A stretch of 64,000 nt of DNA from Paenibacillus mendelii (GCF_024498075.1 NZ_JANHOF010000002.1:354431-418430), one strand, 5' to 3'. Shown: positions 43,918-54,378, counted from the first letter of the stretch. Translations and numbers: made by a program. The notes: generated by a model not told the origin, from the letters alone.

Positions 43918-44997
43918 TCAGAAATCACGATTCAAATCGTAAATACCGTTCCGATAAGCCTCCACCATCGAGAACATGAGCGGTCCAAAGCTATGATGCT
44001 CGTCCCGGTATGGCAGCATCAGCGTTACATAGGCCTTGATGGTGCCCCTCTCCTCCCCTTCGCCGGGACACAAGCATCCCGGGCAGCTGCGCTCCGTCGA
44101 GAAGTCAGGGTTGATGCTCAGCCGGTTCAAGCCTTCAATTCCGCGTTGAAAGGCGGGAGAGTACGTTTCCCGGTCAAGCAGACCCGTTCTCATGCCGATG
44201 CCAATGCCGTACAGGATCAAGCCGGTCCCCGACGTTTCCTCGTATGAATACTCGAAGGGGATTTCTTGTCTCCAGAAGCCGCGTTTCGATTGATAGGGAA
44301 GAAGCGCTTCCGACAATTGCCGGAAATATTTCTCCGCGGTCGGCCGATGCGCCGAGTTTGTCGGAAGATGCTGCACCAGCTCGGCTAGCGGCAGGTACCC
44401 CCAACCGTTTCCCCTGCTCCAATGATCCTCCGAGTATTTGCCGGGTCCCGCCCAGTTCTTGCTCTGATGCAGCAAGCCGTTGTCGGCATCCAAAAACTCC
44501 TCGTACATGAGGAAGGTTTGTTTGGCCGCTTCATCGATATATCGGGGCTCGTCGAGAGCGAGTCCGGCGAATAATAGATAAGGGGTTACCGCCATCGCGA
44601 CGTCGATCCATATCATTTCCTTGTCCGGTTCATGCCGATATGACATAATTCCGTTACGGTCCCTTGGAGCCGTCATCATTTCTTCCGCGTACTGCCTGAC
44701 CTGATTTTCCGCTTCCGGCATATAGCCTCTCATTAGCGCATAAGCCTTAGGAATGCCTCCAATCCGATAGCTCGGGAAGTTATACCTCGGGTGCTCGATC
44801 CGGTCGGGAAACCTGGAGAGAATGGATTTGCATTTTTCAAGTAAAACCGGATCCTGCTTTTCTTCGGCCGTAAGCAACAATGCGTAGATGGCCAATAAGC
44901 CGTAATAATGTTTCACCTCCTGAATATGCTCGTAATGCTCGAACAGCTTCTGCGATACATACAACGGATTCACGTCCTCGTTTCCCCCTTCGATCAA
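43918..44997 (-). CDS. Glycoside hydrolase family 105/88 (unsaturated glucuronyl hydrolase)
   Basis: A 359-residue (alpha/alpha)6-barrel enzyme. IWIDVAMAVTPYLLFAG near residue 130 holds the key Asp, HWSRGNGWGYLPLAEL near 192 and EETSGTGLILYGIGIGM near 254 are the other conserved loops. Members remove the unsaturated uronic residue left by polysaccharide lyases from rhamnogalacturonan or similar glycans. No signal peptide: it acts inside the cell on imported oligosaccharides. Confidence 0.9.
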   Translation of the reverse strand: MIEGGNEDVNPLYVSQKLFEHYEHIQEVKHYYGLLAIYALLLTAEEKQDPVLLEKCKSILSRFPDRIEHPRYNFPSYRIGGIPKAYALMRGYMPEAENQVRQYAEEMMTAPRDRNGIMSYRHEPDKEMIWIDVAMAVTPYLLFAGLALDEPRYIDEAAKQTFLMYEEFLDADNGLLHQSKNWAGPGKYSEDHWSRGNGWGYLPLAELVQHLPTNSAHRPTAEKYFRQLSEALLPYQSKRGFWRQEIPFEYSYEETSGTGLILYGIGIGMRTGLLDRETYSPAFQRGIEGLNRLSINPDFSTERSCPGCLCPGEGEERGTIKAYVTLMLPYRDEHHSFGPLMFSMVEAYRNGIYDLNRDF

Positions 44998-45099
44998 GAA
45001 TCGGATATTTATAAATCCATTCTATGTTTCCGAGCGGGCGGATAACATGCAGGAAACAATTAATTTTTATCTCATTTGCTTGACAGCCGAAAACGAAAA

Positions 45100-45136
45100 G
45101 CGGGAGAAGAGGCCCCTTCAGCACCTCTTCTCCCGT
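45100..45136 (-). terminator. Terminator after the large beta-helix gene
   Basis: CGGGAGAAGAGG and CCTCTTCTCCCG form a perfect 12-pair stem; CTTTTC follows on the minus strand. Confidence 0.85.
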
Positions 45137-45143
45137 GTTGATT

Positions 45144-48100
45144 TCAATTTCGCTGCAATTTCGGCTGCTCTACGGGCTGCTGTACAGGCTGTTCTACAGG
45201 CTGTTCTACAGGCTGCTCTACGGGCTGCTCTACAGGCTGTTCTACAGGCTGCTCTACGGGCTGTTCCACGGGCTGCTCTACAGGCTGCTCTATGGGCTGC
45301 TCTTGAAGTGGCTGCAGCTGCTTAGGTCTTGCAAACACTCTCAGTTCGGCGACGGCCGCAAAATTGACCGGTTTACTGAAACGGATATACCGGAAGGATG
45401 AAGACGACGACAAATCGATGGACCAGGTGGCCCGGTAAGGCAATATTTCTTCATTCTGGGCTCCCAGTTCCGTAAAATCGGTGAAGCTGCTTTGAGTAGA
45501 TCCCTGAACCGAGAACAACTTGCGCGTTGCCGGCTGATCGGAATCCTGGCGGGTGACGACCTCTATCCGCGCAATATCGTAATAGCGGTACGATTCCCCC
45601 AAATCGACGGTCAACGATGCGGGTCCGCTTGTCACCCATAGCGTCCCTTCGCTGCCATCGACTGCCTTTTCCGCCGCGTAGGCTGCGCTATACGCCGAAG
45701 TTGCCGTCACCGGTTTCTTTCCGGCGAGGTTGACGGTCTCCGGCTTGGTCTGTCCCGCCGGAACGATAAACAGATCCAGCTTCGTCGTAAAGCTGCCGTC
45801 GGTGTGCTGGCCGGTAATCATAATCTGGGTATTGCCGCTGCTGATCACTTGAACCGTTCCCAACTGTGGATCCACTGACGCGATGGCCGGATTGAGCGAA
45901 ACGTATTGCCATACGGTCGTTCCCCCGATCTCGATTCCGTCGTTGTGCATCAGAACGGGCTGGAGCTGCAGCGTCTCTCCGACATTCATGATCGGAGATC
46001 CGGTCATGTCAAGTCCGACGTAATACGGCAGCCACTCGCCCGTAAACGTGACGGATGGACCATTTCTGCTGAATCGTCCGCTCTTATCGGCCGCTTCAAC
46101 CTTGGCCGTTACCGGTATATCGGCAGGCCAGCCGGTAATCGTTGCCGTATTAACGTTCCCAGCCACGACAACGGGCGGAAGTCCGTTCACATATACGGAA
46201 TACGAAGCGATATTCAAGGATGAATCGAGTGGTGTCCATTCCAGGCGGACTGTACCGGGCTCAGCTTCTTGGGACGCTTGCAAGACGCTCCCTTCCGGCC
46301 AGTTCAAGGACAAATCCTCGCCTGTATTGAATTCAGCCCATATCCGCAATTCGGCTACCGCCGCAAATTCGGACGGTTTGACAAACCGAATATACTGGTA
46401 GGATTGAACTTGATCTAATGTTAACGTAAACGTAGACCGGTGAGGCAGCGATTCCGCACCTTGTCCGCCAAGTACCGTATGAGTGGCGAAATCTTTATCG
46501 TTGGATGCCTGGATTTCGAATCTTCTGCGCGTTGGCGGTTGATCGACATCCTGTCTCGTCACGAATTCGATTCGCTGAATTTTATAGAGATGATACAGAT
46601 CGGAAAGATTTACGGTAAGCGATGCTGCGCCGGCTGTCGCCCATATCGTTTGATTGCTGCCGTCAAGCGCTTTTTCCGGACCGTAGCTCGAACCGGCGCT
46701 TACACCTGTGGCGGTCGACTCTTTCAGCTTTGCGATGTTGACAAATGCGGGTTTTGTCTGACCGGCGGCAAAAACGTAAAGGTTGAGCTTTGCGGTAACC
46801 GTGATTTCATTATGCACGGTTGTAATCGTAATGAACGTTTCTCCGGCCTTCACGGCCTGAATCGTTCCCGTTTCGGCATGGACCGAGGCAATGGACGGAT
46901 CGGCCGATTCATACTGCCAAATTTCCGGTCCATTTGCTACCGGTACATTGTCGCGCGTTTTCAGAAAGGGGTGAAGTTCGGCGGTTTCACCGACACTGAG
47001 TATAGTCGAACCGGTAACACTCAAATCGACAAGGAACGGGTTCAGCACCCGGTTCGTGACCGGGAATTGCTCAAGCGGCGCATTCTCGTTTAACGCCGCG
47101 TCCTTGACGGCACCCTGCTGCAGTGAAAGCGTTACCGGATTCATATATTCCAGCTTCCCGTTTAGCAGCAGATTGATGATTCGGTTATTGGGTATGGCGT
47201 GGTTGAATTCAACCGATGCGATCGATGCGGCCGTTCCGCCCAATATGAACCGTTCCGGCTTCAACGAAGCGCTATTAAGCGCTTCGCTGAAAGTCAGATC
47301 AATCCTTGTGCCCGCTTCATCCGATATTGCCTGCAGCAATTCCGGGTTTACGGGATCGTGTTCTTTAACGGGGAACGCAATATCTTTGTATGCTGCGGTC
47401 AACCCCGCTTTGGCTTTGATGGCAGCGGAATCCCCGTAATTGTCCGTATACGTGTTGGCTCCATTTACGAATCCATTCACGAATAGCGGGGTAGGAACAT
47501 TGACGATCACGTTTCGTTCCACCGCGTAGCCCGCAGTACCTTGATCGAGATAGATGCCGACTACAGGGAACCAGTTCTTCGTCGGATCGGTCGGCGGCGC
47601 AGCCCAAGGCGAGCGGCCAATATCATGGATGAAGTTTTCGTAAATTTTCGAATTCGGCTGATTGGACAACGTATAGATGGCGCCCCCATCCACGATCTGC
47701 TCCATGACATGATGGATTTTATTGTAGCGGATGACGTTGTCCTTAAGCGTCGTCACGAGACGCGTCCAACCCCAGCCGACGGATATCGCGCTGTAAGGGA
47801 GATCCATCAGCTCGTTATTCTCCACGATAAGCGCTTCTACATAGCCGCCGAAAATGCCGACGGCGCCGTAATAATCTTGCCCGACCTTTGTAAAAAAGTT
47901 ATTGGATATGCGCGTCTGTTTGACGATGACCCTCGGATCGAGAGTCGGCATCTCCCTCAGAGCAGCCAACCGGGTTTCCGCGTTCACGCCGTTGGCGGAA
48001 ATATCTTTGAATACATTGCCGATTATATCGACATTTCTTGTCGCGGAGTAGAGCTCGAGCCCGCTCCCCCCTAGATGCTGGAAGACGTTTCGTTTGAATA

Positions 48101-49280
48101 CGATTTTTTCTGCGGCTTCCACGACAAGTGCCGACGGAATCTTGCCGTCGTCAATTCTCATAATGGGATAGAACGTCGCTTGCGTATTGAAATAACCCTG
48201 CTGCGAAGGCAAATTCCATCCGGTATGCTCGAACGACAGTCCGATAAACTGTATATTTTTTGCGGTCTGTTCAAGCGTGCCGGTTACTTTCACCAATGTT
48301 TCCAGTACAGGCGCTACTATATAGGCCCTCGTCATATCTTCGCCGTTTCGGGCTCTGTAATAGAGCGTCCCGTTCTCGCGGTCAAGATAATATTCACCGT
48401 TCATATCCAAAAATTCCATGGCATTCTCAAAATGATAGGATGCTTTGGGATCGAGCTGCGGCGCCCCCCGGTCAAATACGATATCCCTGCCGGGATTTTG
48501 AGGCCGGATGGTCGCTTCATCGCCGCTGACGTTCATGGATTCGATAAGCATATGCTGGTCGGACCAATGCGTCTGGATCACCATTTCGACTTGCTGCGGA
48601 TTTTGGATATCGGTGACCTCGGGTGCATGGACAATGATATTCCGGTTAGGTTTATCCCATTTCTTCACTCTGAAAAATTCACCGCTGTTCGGCGTTCGTG
48701 CACGTACCGCTCTTTGATCGTTCACATACAGCTGACGGATGTCCATATTGCCAACTTGCGTTTTGAACATGCCGCCTCCCGCCGATTCCCAGCCCGTTAT
48801 TTCCTTGCCTCCGCTGATAATCGGCCGTTCACCCGGATAAGCCTGATAGATAACCTTGTAGCCGTTCTTCCCCGAGTCCTGGTTGTTCAAGAGAAGAGGC
48901 TGATCCAAGTAGTACGTTCCGCCATGAACATACACGACGATATCCGCCGTCTGTTTGCCCGCAGCCAGCTTCACTCTTGCTTTATCCCGCGCTTTCTCCA
49001 GTGTCCGGAAAGGCGCTGCCTGGGAGCCGTCCCCCGTTTCGTCGGAGCCGTCCGGGGATACGTGAATCGCGCCAGACACGATCTTCTCGGCGCTGGATGC
49101 AGCCTGCAGGCTCGTTGGTTCATCGATTGTCTCGGGATCCACAGTGACAGCGTTTACATCGAGTTGAGCTTCGGCACGTAATATTTCCGGTGAAGTCGGT
49201 ACGCCAAATAGAAAGGTCAGCCCGATCATCATCCACAACATGAATTTTTTCGCTTTTAGCTTTTCCCCACCACAGAACAT
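45144..49280 (-). CDS. Large secreted beta-helix protein with Ig-like and discoidin modules (GH141-like)
   Basis: About 1378 residues. A signal peptide (KKFMLWMMIGLTFLFGVPTS) is followed by a right-handed beta-helix of about 600 residues. Its start, IHVSPDGSDETGDGSQAAPF and the ISGGKEITGWE segment, resembles GH141/GH120-type enzymes. Then come an Ig-like region, two bacterial Ig-like domains each with an F5/8 type C (discoidin) module (SLTVNLSDLYHLYKIQRIEF and LTVDLGESYRYYDIARIEVV), and a fibronectin-like module between. The tail is about twelve Glu-Gln-Pro-Val repeats. It probably degrades or binds plant polysaccharide outside the cell. GAGGGG lies 11 bases before the ATG chosen. No sortase motif is seen. 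Confidence 0.85.
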   Translation of the reverse strand: MFCGGEKLKAKKFMLWMMIGLTFLFGVPTSPEILRAEAQLDVNAVTVDPETIDEPTSLQAASSAEKIVSGAIHVSPDGSDETGDGSQAAPFRTLEKARDKARVKLAAGKQTADIVVYVHGGTYYLDQPLLLNNQDSGKNGYKVIYQAYPGERPIISGGKEITGWESAGGGMFKTQVGNMDIRQLYVNDQRAVRARTPNSGEFFRVKKWDKPNRNIIVHAPEVTDIQNPQQVEMVIQTHWSDQHMLIESMNVSGDEATIRPQNPGRDIVFDRGAPQLDPKASYHFENAMEFLDMNGEYYLDRENGTLYYRARNGEDMTRAYIVAPVLETLVKVTGTLEQTAKNIQFIGLSFEHTGWNLPSQQGYFNTQATFYPIMRIDDGKIPSALVVEAAEKIVFKRNVFQHLGGSGLELYSATRNVDIIGNVFKDISANGVNAETRLAALREMPTLDPRVIVKQTRISNNFFTKVGQDYYGAVGIFGGYVEALIVENNELMDLPYSAISVGWGWTRLVTTLKDNVIRYNKIHHVMEQIVDGGAIYTLSNQPNSKIYENFIHDIGRSPWAAPPTDPTKNWFPVVGIYLDQGTAGYAVERNVIVNVPTPLFVNGFVNGANTYTDNYGDSAAIKAKAGLTAAYKDIAFPVKEHDPVNPELLQAISDEAGTRIDLTFSEALNSASLKPERFILGGTAASIASVEFNHAIPNNRIINLLLNGKLEYMNPVTLSLQQGAVKDAALNENAPLEQFPVTNRVLNPFLVDLSVTGSTILSVGETAELHPFLKTRDNVPVANGPEIWQYESADPSIASVHAETGTIQAVKAGETFITITTVHNEITVTAKLNLYVFAAGQTKPAFVNIAKLKESTATGVSAGSSYGPEKALDGSNQTIWATAGAASLTVNLSDLYHLYKIQRIEFVTRQDVDQPPTRRRFEIQASNDKDFATHTVLGGQGAESLPHRSTFTLTLDQVQSYQYIRFVKPSEFAAVAELRIWAEFNTGEDLSLNWPEGSVLQASQEAEPGTVRLEWTPLDSSLNIASYSVYVNGLPPVVVAGNVNTATITGWPADIPVTAKVEAADKSGRFSRNGPSVTFTGEWLPYYVGLDMTGSPIMNVGETLQLQPVLMHNDGIEIGGTTVWQYVSLNPAIASVDPQLGTVQVISSGNTQIMITGQHTDGSFTTKLDLFIVPAGQTKPETVNLAGKKPVTATSAYSAAYAAEKAVDGSEGTLWVTSGPASLTVDLGESYRYYDIARIEVVTRQDSDQPATRKLFSVQGSTQSSFTDFTELGAQNEEILPYRATWSIDLSSSSSFRYIRFSKPVNFAAVAELRVFARPKQLQPLQEQPIEQPVEQPVEQPVEQPVEQPVEQPVEQPVEQPVEQPVQQPVEQPKLQRN
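45162..45306 (-). repeat. Tandem 12-bp repeat encoding Glu-Gln-Pro-Val
   Basis: About twelve tandem copies of a 12-base unit (minus strand GTAGAGCAGCCT and variants) that encode one EQPI, nine EQPV, one QQPV and one EQPK unit at the C-terminus of the large secreted protein. The third-base differences show it is an aged array, but slippage could still change its length. Confidence 0.9.
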
Positions 49281-49451
49281 TTGCAAATCACCCCTCATGA
49301 TGTCGTTTTCATCGATGTGCTGCTAAGCTTAGTTCTACGATATTGGTTGTATACAAGCTTCTATATTTTATATATTCTCATAATATGGCTTTGATTGTAC
49401 TGAATACGCTTACATTGGAAATTGGTAAAAAAGGGTTCCTGCGGACGATTC

Positions 49452-51767
49452 TCATGTTGGTGAACATTCCCTGTAGCGGCCCGGCGTGATCCCTTCGACT
49501 TTTTTAAAAATCCGTATAAAATACGTCGGCTGATACCCTACCTTCTCCGCAATCGCATTGATTTTCAGATCGGTAGTGCGCAAGAGTTCTTTCGCCTTCT
49601 CCAGCCGAATCGTTGTCAAATATTCGATGAAATTCGTTCCCGTGCATTGTTTGAACGCTTTGCTCAGATTATAGGAAGTCACGCCATACTCATCCGCGCA
49701 GGATTCCAGAGAGATCGGAGTATGATAACGCGCATGAATCGCTTCCGTCACCTTACTAACAATTTGCTCCAATAATTTTTCCCTTGTTTGGGAAAGATCC
49801 TCGACATACGGTTCAATAATCGTAATGCGCATCCACCTGAGCATCTCATCCGGGTCCTTAATCGCACTCAATTGCTCGTAGAGGTTGCTGCCACTCTGTA
49901 TTGCCGGCGAGTACAAGCCCGATTTCAGCAATGCGTGCATAATACTGCCGAGCAGCTGCAGCATCCCCTGTTGAAATTGGATCTCCTTCGATTGGCCTTG
50001 TTTCAGTTCCTCGACAAAACGCTTAAGCTCCCTAACTGCCTCTTCCTTTAGGCCTATCTTCAGAGACTGAATGATCGCATTTTCAATAGTGAACGGGTAG
50101 CTCACTCGAGAGGTTTCTTGGGGAAGCAAATTATCCATATCCAGAATTTGTTCATTCTTGTCTAGATCTCTGAATTGGAGGGCAGTTCTCGCTTCTTCCA
50201 ACGATTTATATATATTCTGGGCAGCGTACACAAGCTTCCCCACCCCGACTGTAATCCGCATTGTCGTATATCGGCTCAATACCTGAATCAACTCGCCGGA
50301 GAAGTGAAACAGATCACTTTTGACTTGTTCTTTCGGACGTTCTGCCGGGTAAGCAAAAAATACTGCCAGAGACAAATCATGAAAATTAATGACTTCCGCA
50401 TCCTGTTTGCTGCTGTGCAGCATTTCCTGCGTGATATTGGCTGCGGCGAAGGTTGCGAGCTGTTCGTCTCCTTCATTGAAACTCCCTTTGGCGTTGGTTA
50501 TACTGTCCATCCGAATCAGTATGATGGCGAAAGCTTTATCGCTCGCATTCCAGCCGTGGAACGTCATTTTCTCTCTTAGCTCTGTTTCGGAGAAAAAGTA
50601 TAAATGACCTTGGATCAATTGAAGCAAGAAACCTGCCCTTAGCAATTGACGGTTTTGCTCCAGTTTTGCTTCCAACTGCTGACTTTCATCGATAAGTTTC
50701 CGCCATCTCCCTTCAATAAATTGAAATTCATCGCTTTTATCGTTTGGTGAAGGTATAACGACATTTTCTTTGAATAGGCCTACTAGATGTTTAACGGGTC
50801 TGTATATTCGTCTTGAAGCAAACCAGGAAAGGACTATGGCGGCCAACAGGCCGATGAAGCTAAAAGCAAGACCGAGTTTGGTAACGAGAATGACCGGGGA
50901 TGTTAGTTTGGAGAGTGGTGTGGCGACGACATACTTCCATTCGTTTCGCGACAAAGAACCGACAGTGACGAAATAATTGATTCCTTTACGGTTATAGATA
51001 AAGTCGCCAGCCTCAAGACCATAATCGATCGCCTCGCGGCGAATCGCTTCGTCCAGCTCGTTCGTAGTCATGCTCTGGTTTCTGCCGTTTGTTACCCAGC
51101 TGCCGTTCTTCTTTACTATATATGCGATGCCTTCTCCGTCCGGATTAAGCGGATACAAGTAATCGTCGATTTTGCTTTTATCCAGATAGAGGATTATCGT
51201 GCCTAATGGTGCCCCTCCGGCTCCTTGAATTTTGTGAACAAGCGCCACGTTCACCTTGATTTTGTACTTAAGCGGACTTATTGGTCGATTCCACCACATG
51301 AGAGAGGATTTCGCGCCTAGGAGCTGCTGGAATGTTTGGGCGGTCGCCTCATCTTGGATCGTATAGATCCCTTCTTCTTCCGAAATCAATAAGCGGTCTT
51401 TCTCCAAATACAACACCGCATTGCCGATAAGCGGATTCGATTCCTTCAGTATCCGTAACGAAACGAGAAGCTCCCGGGTGGTATCGGGCTTTAAGCGTAA
51501 ATCTCCTTCAAGCAATTCATGATTGAATACCGGATTGAACATCCATTGATTCCCTATCGTCTCAAGCTGGAACAACTGCTCCTCCATGCTTTGATAGATT
51601 TGTTGAAGCTGCAGCCGATGATTTCGTTTGACTTCCGCTTCAATCTGTTTGACGCCGATGAAATAATTGCTGACCGCAATGATCGCCATGGGAAGGCATG
51701 TAACCGCAAACACAATAATCAAATTTTTGTAAAAAAAACTTAGGTTTATCTTCCTCATGGCGATCAA
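49452..51767 (-). CDS. AraC-type regulator with membrane sensor domain (YesS/RhgR-like)
   Basis: A 771-residue transmembrane regulator: helix 1 near 12-32, an extracytoplasmic dCache-like sensor (about 35-295), helix 2 near 300-320, a central region, and a C-terminal double helix-turn-helix (about 670-768, with CADEYGVTSYNLSKAFKQCT and IAEKVGYQPTYFIRIFKKVE). Such one-protein systems in Bacillaceae regulate pectin and rhamnogalacturonan use. It lies between the Lpl-type importer and the large secreted protein, its likely targets. TTG 51767 has AGAGG five bases upstream; ATG 51758 is the alternative. Confidence 0.9.
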   Translation of the reverse strand: MIAMRKINLSFFYKNLIIVFAVTCLPMAIIAVSNYFIGVKQIEAEVKRNHRLQLQQIYQSMEEQLFQLETIGNQWMFNPVFNHELLEGDLRLKPDTTRELLVSLRILKESNPLIGNAVLYLEKDRLLISEEEGIYTIQDEATAQTFQQLLGAKSSLMWWNRPISPLKYKIKVNVALVHKIQGAGGAPLGTIILYLDKSKIDDYLYPLNPDGEGIAYIVKKNGSWVTNGRNQSMTTNELDEAIRREAIDYGLEAGDFIYNRKGINYFVTVGSLSRNEWKYVVATPLSKLTSPVILVTKLGLAFSFIGLLAAIVLSWFASRRIYRPVKHLVGLFKENVVIPSPNDKSDEFQFIEGRWRKLIDESQQLEAKLEQNRQLLRAGFLLQLIQGHLYFFSETELREKMTFHGWNASDKAFAIILIRMDSITNAKGSFNEGDEQLATFAAANITQEMLHSSKQDAEVINFHDLSLAVFFAYPAERPKEQVKSDLFHFSGELIQVLSRYTTMRITVGVGKLVYAAQNIYKSLEEARTALQFRDLDKNEQILDMDNLLPQETSRVSYPFTIENAIIQSLKIGLKEEAVRELKRFVEELKQGQSKEIQFQQGMLQLLGSIMHALLKSGLYSPAIQSGSNLYEQLSAIKDPDEMLRWMRITIIEPYVEDLSQTREKLLEQIVSKVTEAIHARYHTPISLESCADEYGVTSYNLSKAFKQCTGTNFIEYLTTIRLEKAKELLRTTDLKINAIAEKVGYQPTYFIRIFKKVEGITPGRYRECSPT

Positions 51768-51819
51768 TCCATCCTCTAACCTCTACATATTAGTACCACC
51801 AGTATAGCAACAAGTCCGT

Positions 51820-53448
51820 TTACTTACCCATTTTTTTATTGTAAGCATCATTCAATTCTTCCAAAGATTTGTTCCAGTTCGCATCGGAGAGCAGCTCCGC
51901 AACGAAGGCATCCCACTTCTCAAGCGGTTCCGTGCCCAGCATAATTTTCACTTGCAGATCGGTCGTCTTCTTCAAGAAATCGTTTCGGTACTTGGCCCAC
52001 GTATCGGAATAGAGTCCGTTCGACGGATTGGAGACGCTGACCTTCCCGATCTCGTCGATAATACCTTTGCTTCGGTTGTAATAGTCAGCCGGAACGTTCG
52101 GCGCCTTCGCATAGGCGTATTGATCGTAACGGGTGAAAATTTGACCTATTGCCGATGTGGAAACGATATCCTTCTTCGCCTGTTCCGTCTGAACGTAGAA
52201 GTCCCCGTCCTTCGTAAAATGGACGTCTTTAAAGCCATACGCTCCAAGTTCATATCCTTCGGCTGATGCGCCATAATCCAGGAACGAAAGAATCTTCTTC
52301 ATCTTCTCTTCGGGAACGGTTTTCGGAATAACGAATACGCCACTATAGCCGCTTCCTTTTCCAATATACGGAGTGCCGCTCGGTCCGGTTAATGAATCTA
52401 ACGGAAGCATGTCGCCGCTTGGATTCGTCGTTCTTATCCCTTCCGTCAGTACCCATGCCGCCGATACGGCTTCAAAAGCTATGCCCGCCTTGCCCGTCAT
52501 GATGGCTTCTCTAGCTTGCGTATTCTTCAATGTGGCGAAATCCGCATGAATGAGCCCTTCCCTATAGGCCTTGCTCAGCCATGCCAGTGCGTCTTTGGTC
52601 GATTTATCCGTGACCATATTTATTAATTTGCCGTTCTCATCGATCTTCCAACCGTCACTGGCATTTTGGAATATGTTCACAATATGCGTGAAGCTTCCTA
52701 AATTCAAGCCGTCCGAGCCGATACTGCCGACGAGCCCCACCGTATCCTTATTGCCGTTTCCATCAGGATCGTCATTAGTAAAGGCTTTCATGACATTATA
52801 TAAATCGTCCGTCGTTTTTGGAACCGGCAGTTTCAGCTTATCGAGCCAATCCTTGCGCACGGAGACCATTCCCGCGTCCAGTCCCCTGACCCGGGGTATG
52901 GCATAGATCTTCCCGTCCTGATACCGGGTATTATCCCATGCCTCCTTCGGGTAAGCACTAAGGTTCGGGTATTCTTTTATATATGATTCCAGTTCCCAAA
53001 AAGCACCTTGAGCGGCCATTGTTCTTACATTCGATGCAAAATTGTCGCTGATCAGGCTCAGGTCGGGCATATCCCCCGAAGCAAGCGTGACATTCACCTT
53101 TTCGTTATAGCTGTTAGGAGATACCCATGTGATGTTCAGCTTGGTTCCCGTCCGCTTCTCGATTTCCTTCACGATCACATTGTCCGGCCCCGGCGGTTCT
53201 GCTCCATAGAACGTAGTCATAATGCTGATGGGCGTTGGTTCCTCCTGATTGCCGTTCCCCGTATCGGGATCTTTGGTCATGTTGCCCGGCTTGTCGTTGC
53301 CCGGGTCGCCCTGCGTATTGCCAGGCGCATTGCCAGGCGCATTGCCCGTGCCGTTGCTGCACGCCCCCAGCAGGGTCGCGGCGGCAAGCGTAATGACAAA
53401 CAGCACTGCAGATAGCCTTCGAATCGATAGCAAGTTCGATCTCTTCAA
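51820..53448 (-). CDS. Extracellular solute-binding lipoprotein (LplA-like)
   Basis: A 542-residue family 1 substrate-binding protein. The signal peptide ends in the lipobox LLGAC near residue 30, followed by a low-complexity Gly/Asn/Pro linker (NAPGNAPGNTQGDPGNDKPG) and the binding domain starting about 75 (PISIMTTFYG). The start is TTG 53448, because AGGGAGG stands 7 bases upstream. It delivers an oligosaccharide to the two permeases transcribed just before it. No ATPase gene is present, so a shared MsmX-type ATPase is expected elsewhere. Confidence 0.9.
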   Translation of the reverse strand: MKRSNLLSIRRLSAVLFVITLAAATLLGACSNGTGNAPGNAPGNTQGDPGNDKPGNMTKDPDTGNGNQEEPTPISIMTTFYGAEPPGPDNVIVKEIEKRTGTKLNITWVSPNSYNEKVNVTLASGDMPDLSLISDNFASNVRTMAAQGAFWELESYIKEYPNLSAYPKEAWDNTRYQDGKIYAIPRVRGLDAGMVSVRKDWLDKLKLPVPKTTDDLYNVMKAFTNDDPDGNGNKDTVGLVGSIGSDGLNLGSFTHIVNIFQNASDGWKIDENGKLINMVTDKSTKDALAWLSKAYREGLIHADFATLKNTQAREAIMTGKAGIAFEAVSAAWVLTEGIRTTNPSGDMLPLDSLTGPSGTPYIGKGSGYSGVFVIPKTVPEEKMKKILSFLDYGASAEGYELGAYGFKDVHFTKDGDFYVQTEQAKKDIVSTSAIGQIFTRYDQYAYAKAPNVPADYYNRSKGIIDEIGKVSVSNPSNGLYSDTWAKYRNDFLKKTTDLQVKIMLGTEPLEKWDAFVAELLSDANWNKSLEELNDAYNKKMGK

Positions 53449-53487
53449 TTTTCTTCCTCCCTGTATTTCCAGCATTATTGTATCGTC

Positions 53488-54363
53488 TCATTCCTTTACA
53501 GATCCTACCATGACTCCCTTGGCAAAATGTTTCTGCAGGAATGGATATACCATCATGATTGGGATGGTCGCAATGATGACAGCCGCCATTTTGATCGACT
53601 GCGGATTTACCATTTGTCCCTCTTCCAGAATATTGCCCCCGCCCGCCGAAGTATTCGAATCGATCAGCATTTGTCTCAATACCAGCTGCAGCGGCCACTT
53701 CTTGAAATCGTTGATATATAGCACTGCATTGAAAAACACGTTCCAGTATGCAACGGCAAAGAATAGACCGAACGTCGCCAAAGCCGGCAAAGACAAAGGC
53801 AGGATGATACGCCACCATACATGCATATCATTACAGCCATCAATGACAGCGGCTTCCTCTAGACTGGCGGGAATGCTGTCAAAGAAGCTTTTCATCAAAA
53901 ACACGTTCCAGCCGCTGCTCAAAGCCGGGAGAATAAGCGACCATAAGGAGTTCATTAAACCCAGCTCCCGGATCAGCAAATAGTTGGGAATAATGCCGGG
54001 GTGAAACAGAATTGTAATGAGAATCAGCAGCAGAATGATCTTCCGTCCGAGTAAGCGCTTTCTAGACAGCGTATAAGCAAGGGATGAAGTGACGATAAGA
54101 CCGAGCGTCGTTCCGACAATGGCCAGGAAAGCCGAAATGCCGATGGATCGGATAAATAGCGGCGTCGAGAACAAGTATTCGTAGTTATCCCATGTCAAGC
54201 CACGCGGATATAGAATGATCCCTCCCTTCAAGTACTCCCTCGGATCCGTCAACGAAATGCTGAAGACGTAATACAATGGAAACACCATAACCAGACTGAG
54301 CAGAATAAGCAGCAGCACATTTACCCGCCCGAATATTTTCTCGGGAATGGAATCTTTGATCAT
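53488..54363 (-). CDS. Carbohydrate ABC transporter permease (YtcP/LplC-like)
   Basis: A 291-residue permease with six helices and the EAA loop EEAAVIDGCNDMHVWWRIIL near residue 165, typical of MalG-type subunits for complex oligosaccharides. It starts 15 bases after the LplB-like gene and is followed by the binding protein. Confidence 0.93.
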   Translation of the reverse strand: MIKDSIPEKIFGRVNVLLLILLSLVMVFPLYYVFSISLTDPREYLKGGIILYPRGLTWDNYEYLFSTPLFIRSIGISAFLAIVGTTLGLIVTSSLAYTLSRKRLLGRKIILLLILITILFHPGIIPNYLLIRELGLMNSLWSLILPALSSGWNVFLMKSFFDSIPASLEEAAVIDGCNDMHVWWRIILPLSLPALATFGLFFAVAYWNVFFNAVLYINDFKKWPLQLVLRQMLIDSNTSAGGGNILEEGQMVNPQSIKMAAVIIATIPIMMVYPFLQKHFAKGVMVGSVKE

Positions 54364-54378
54364 GATTTCTCTCCTTGT

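Noticed and set aside
45162-45306. CRISPR-like repeat array
   Set aside because: The 12-bp units are directly adjacent without spacers and encode an in-frame peptide repeat.
48075-49181. A 368-codon plus-strand frame, with others at 46440-47093 and 47541-48074
   Set aside because: All are antisense to the single large secreted beta-helix protein, whose domains run unbroken through this stretch.
53249-53983. A 244-codon plus-strand frame
   Set aside because: It overlaps the N-terminus of the solute-binding lipoprotein and a permease, both with clear family motifs and start sites.
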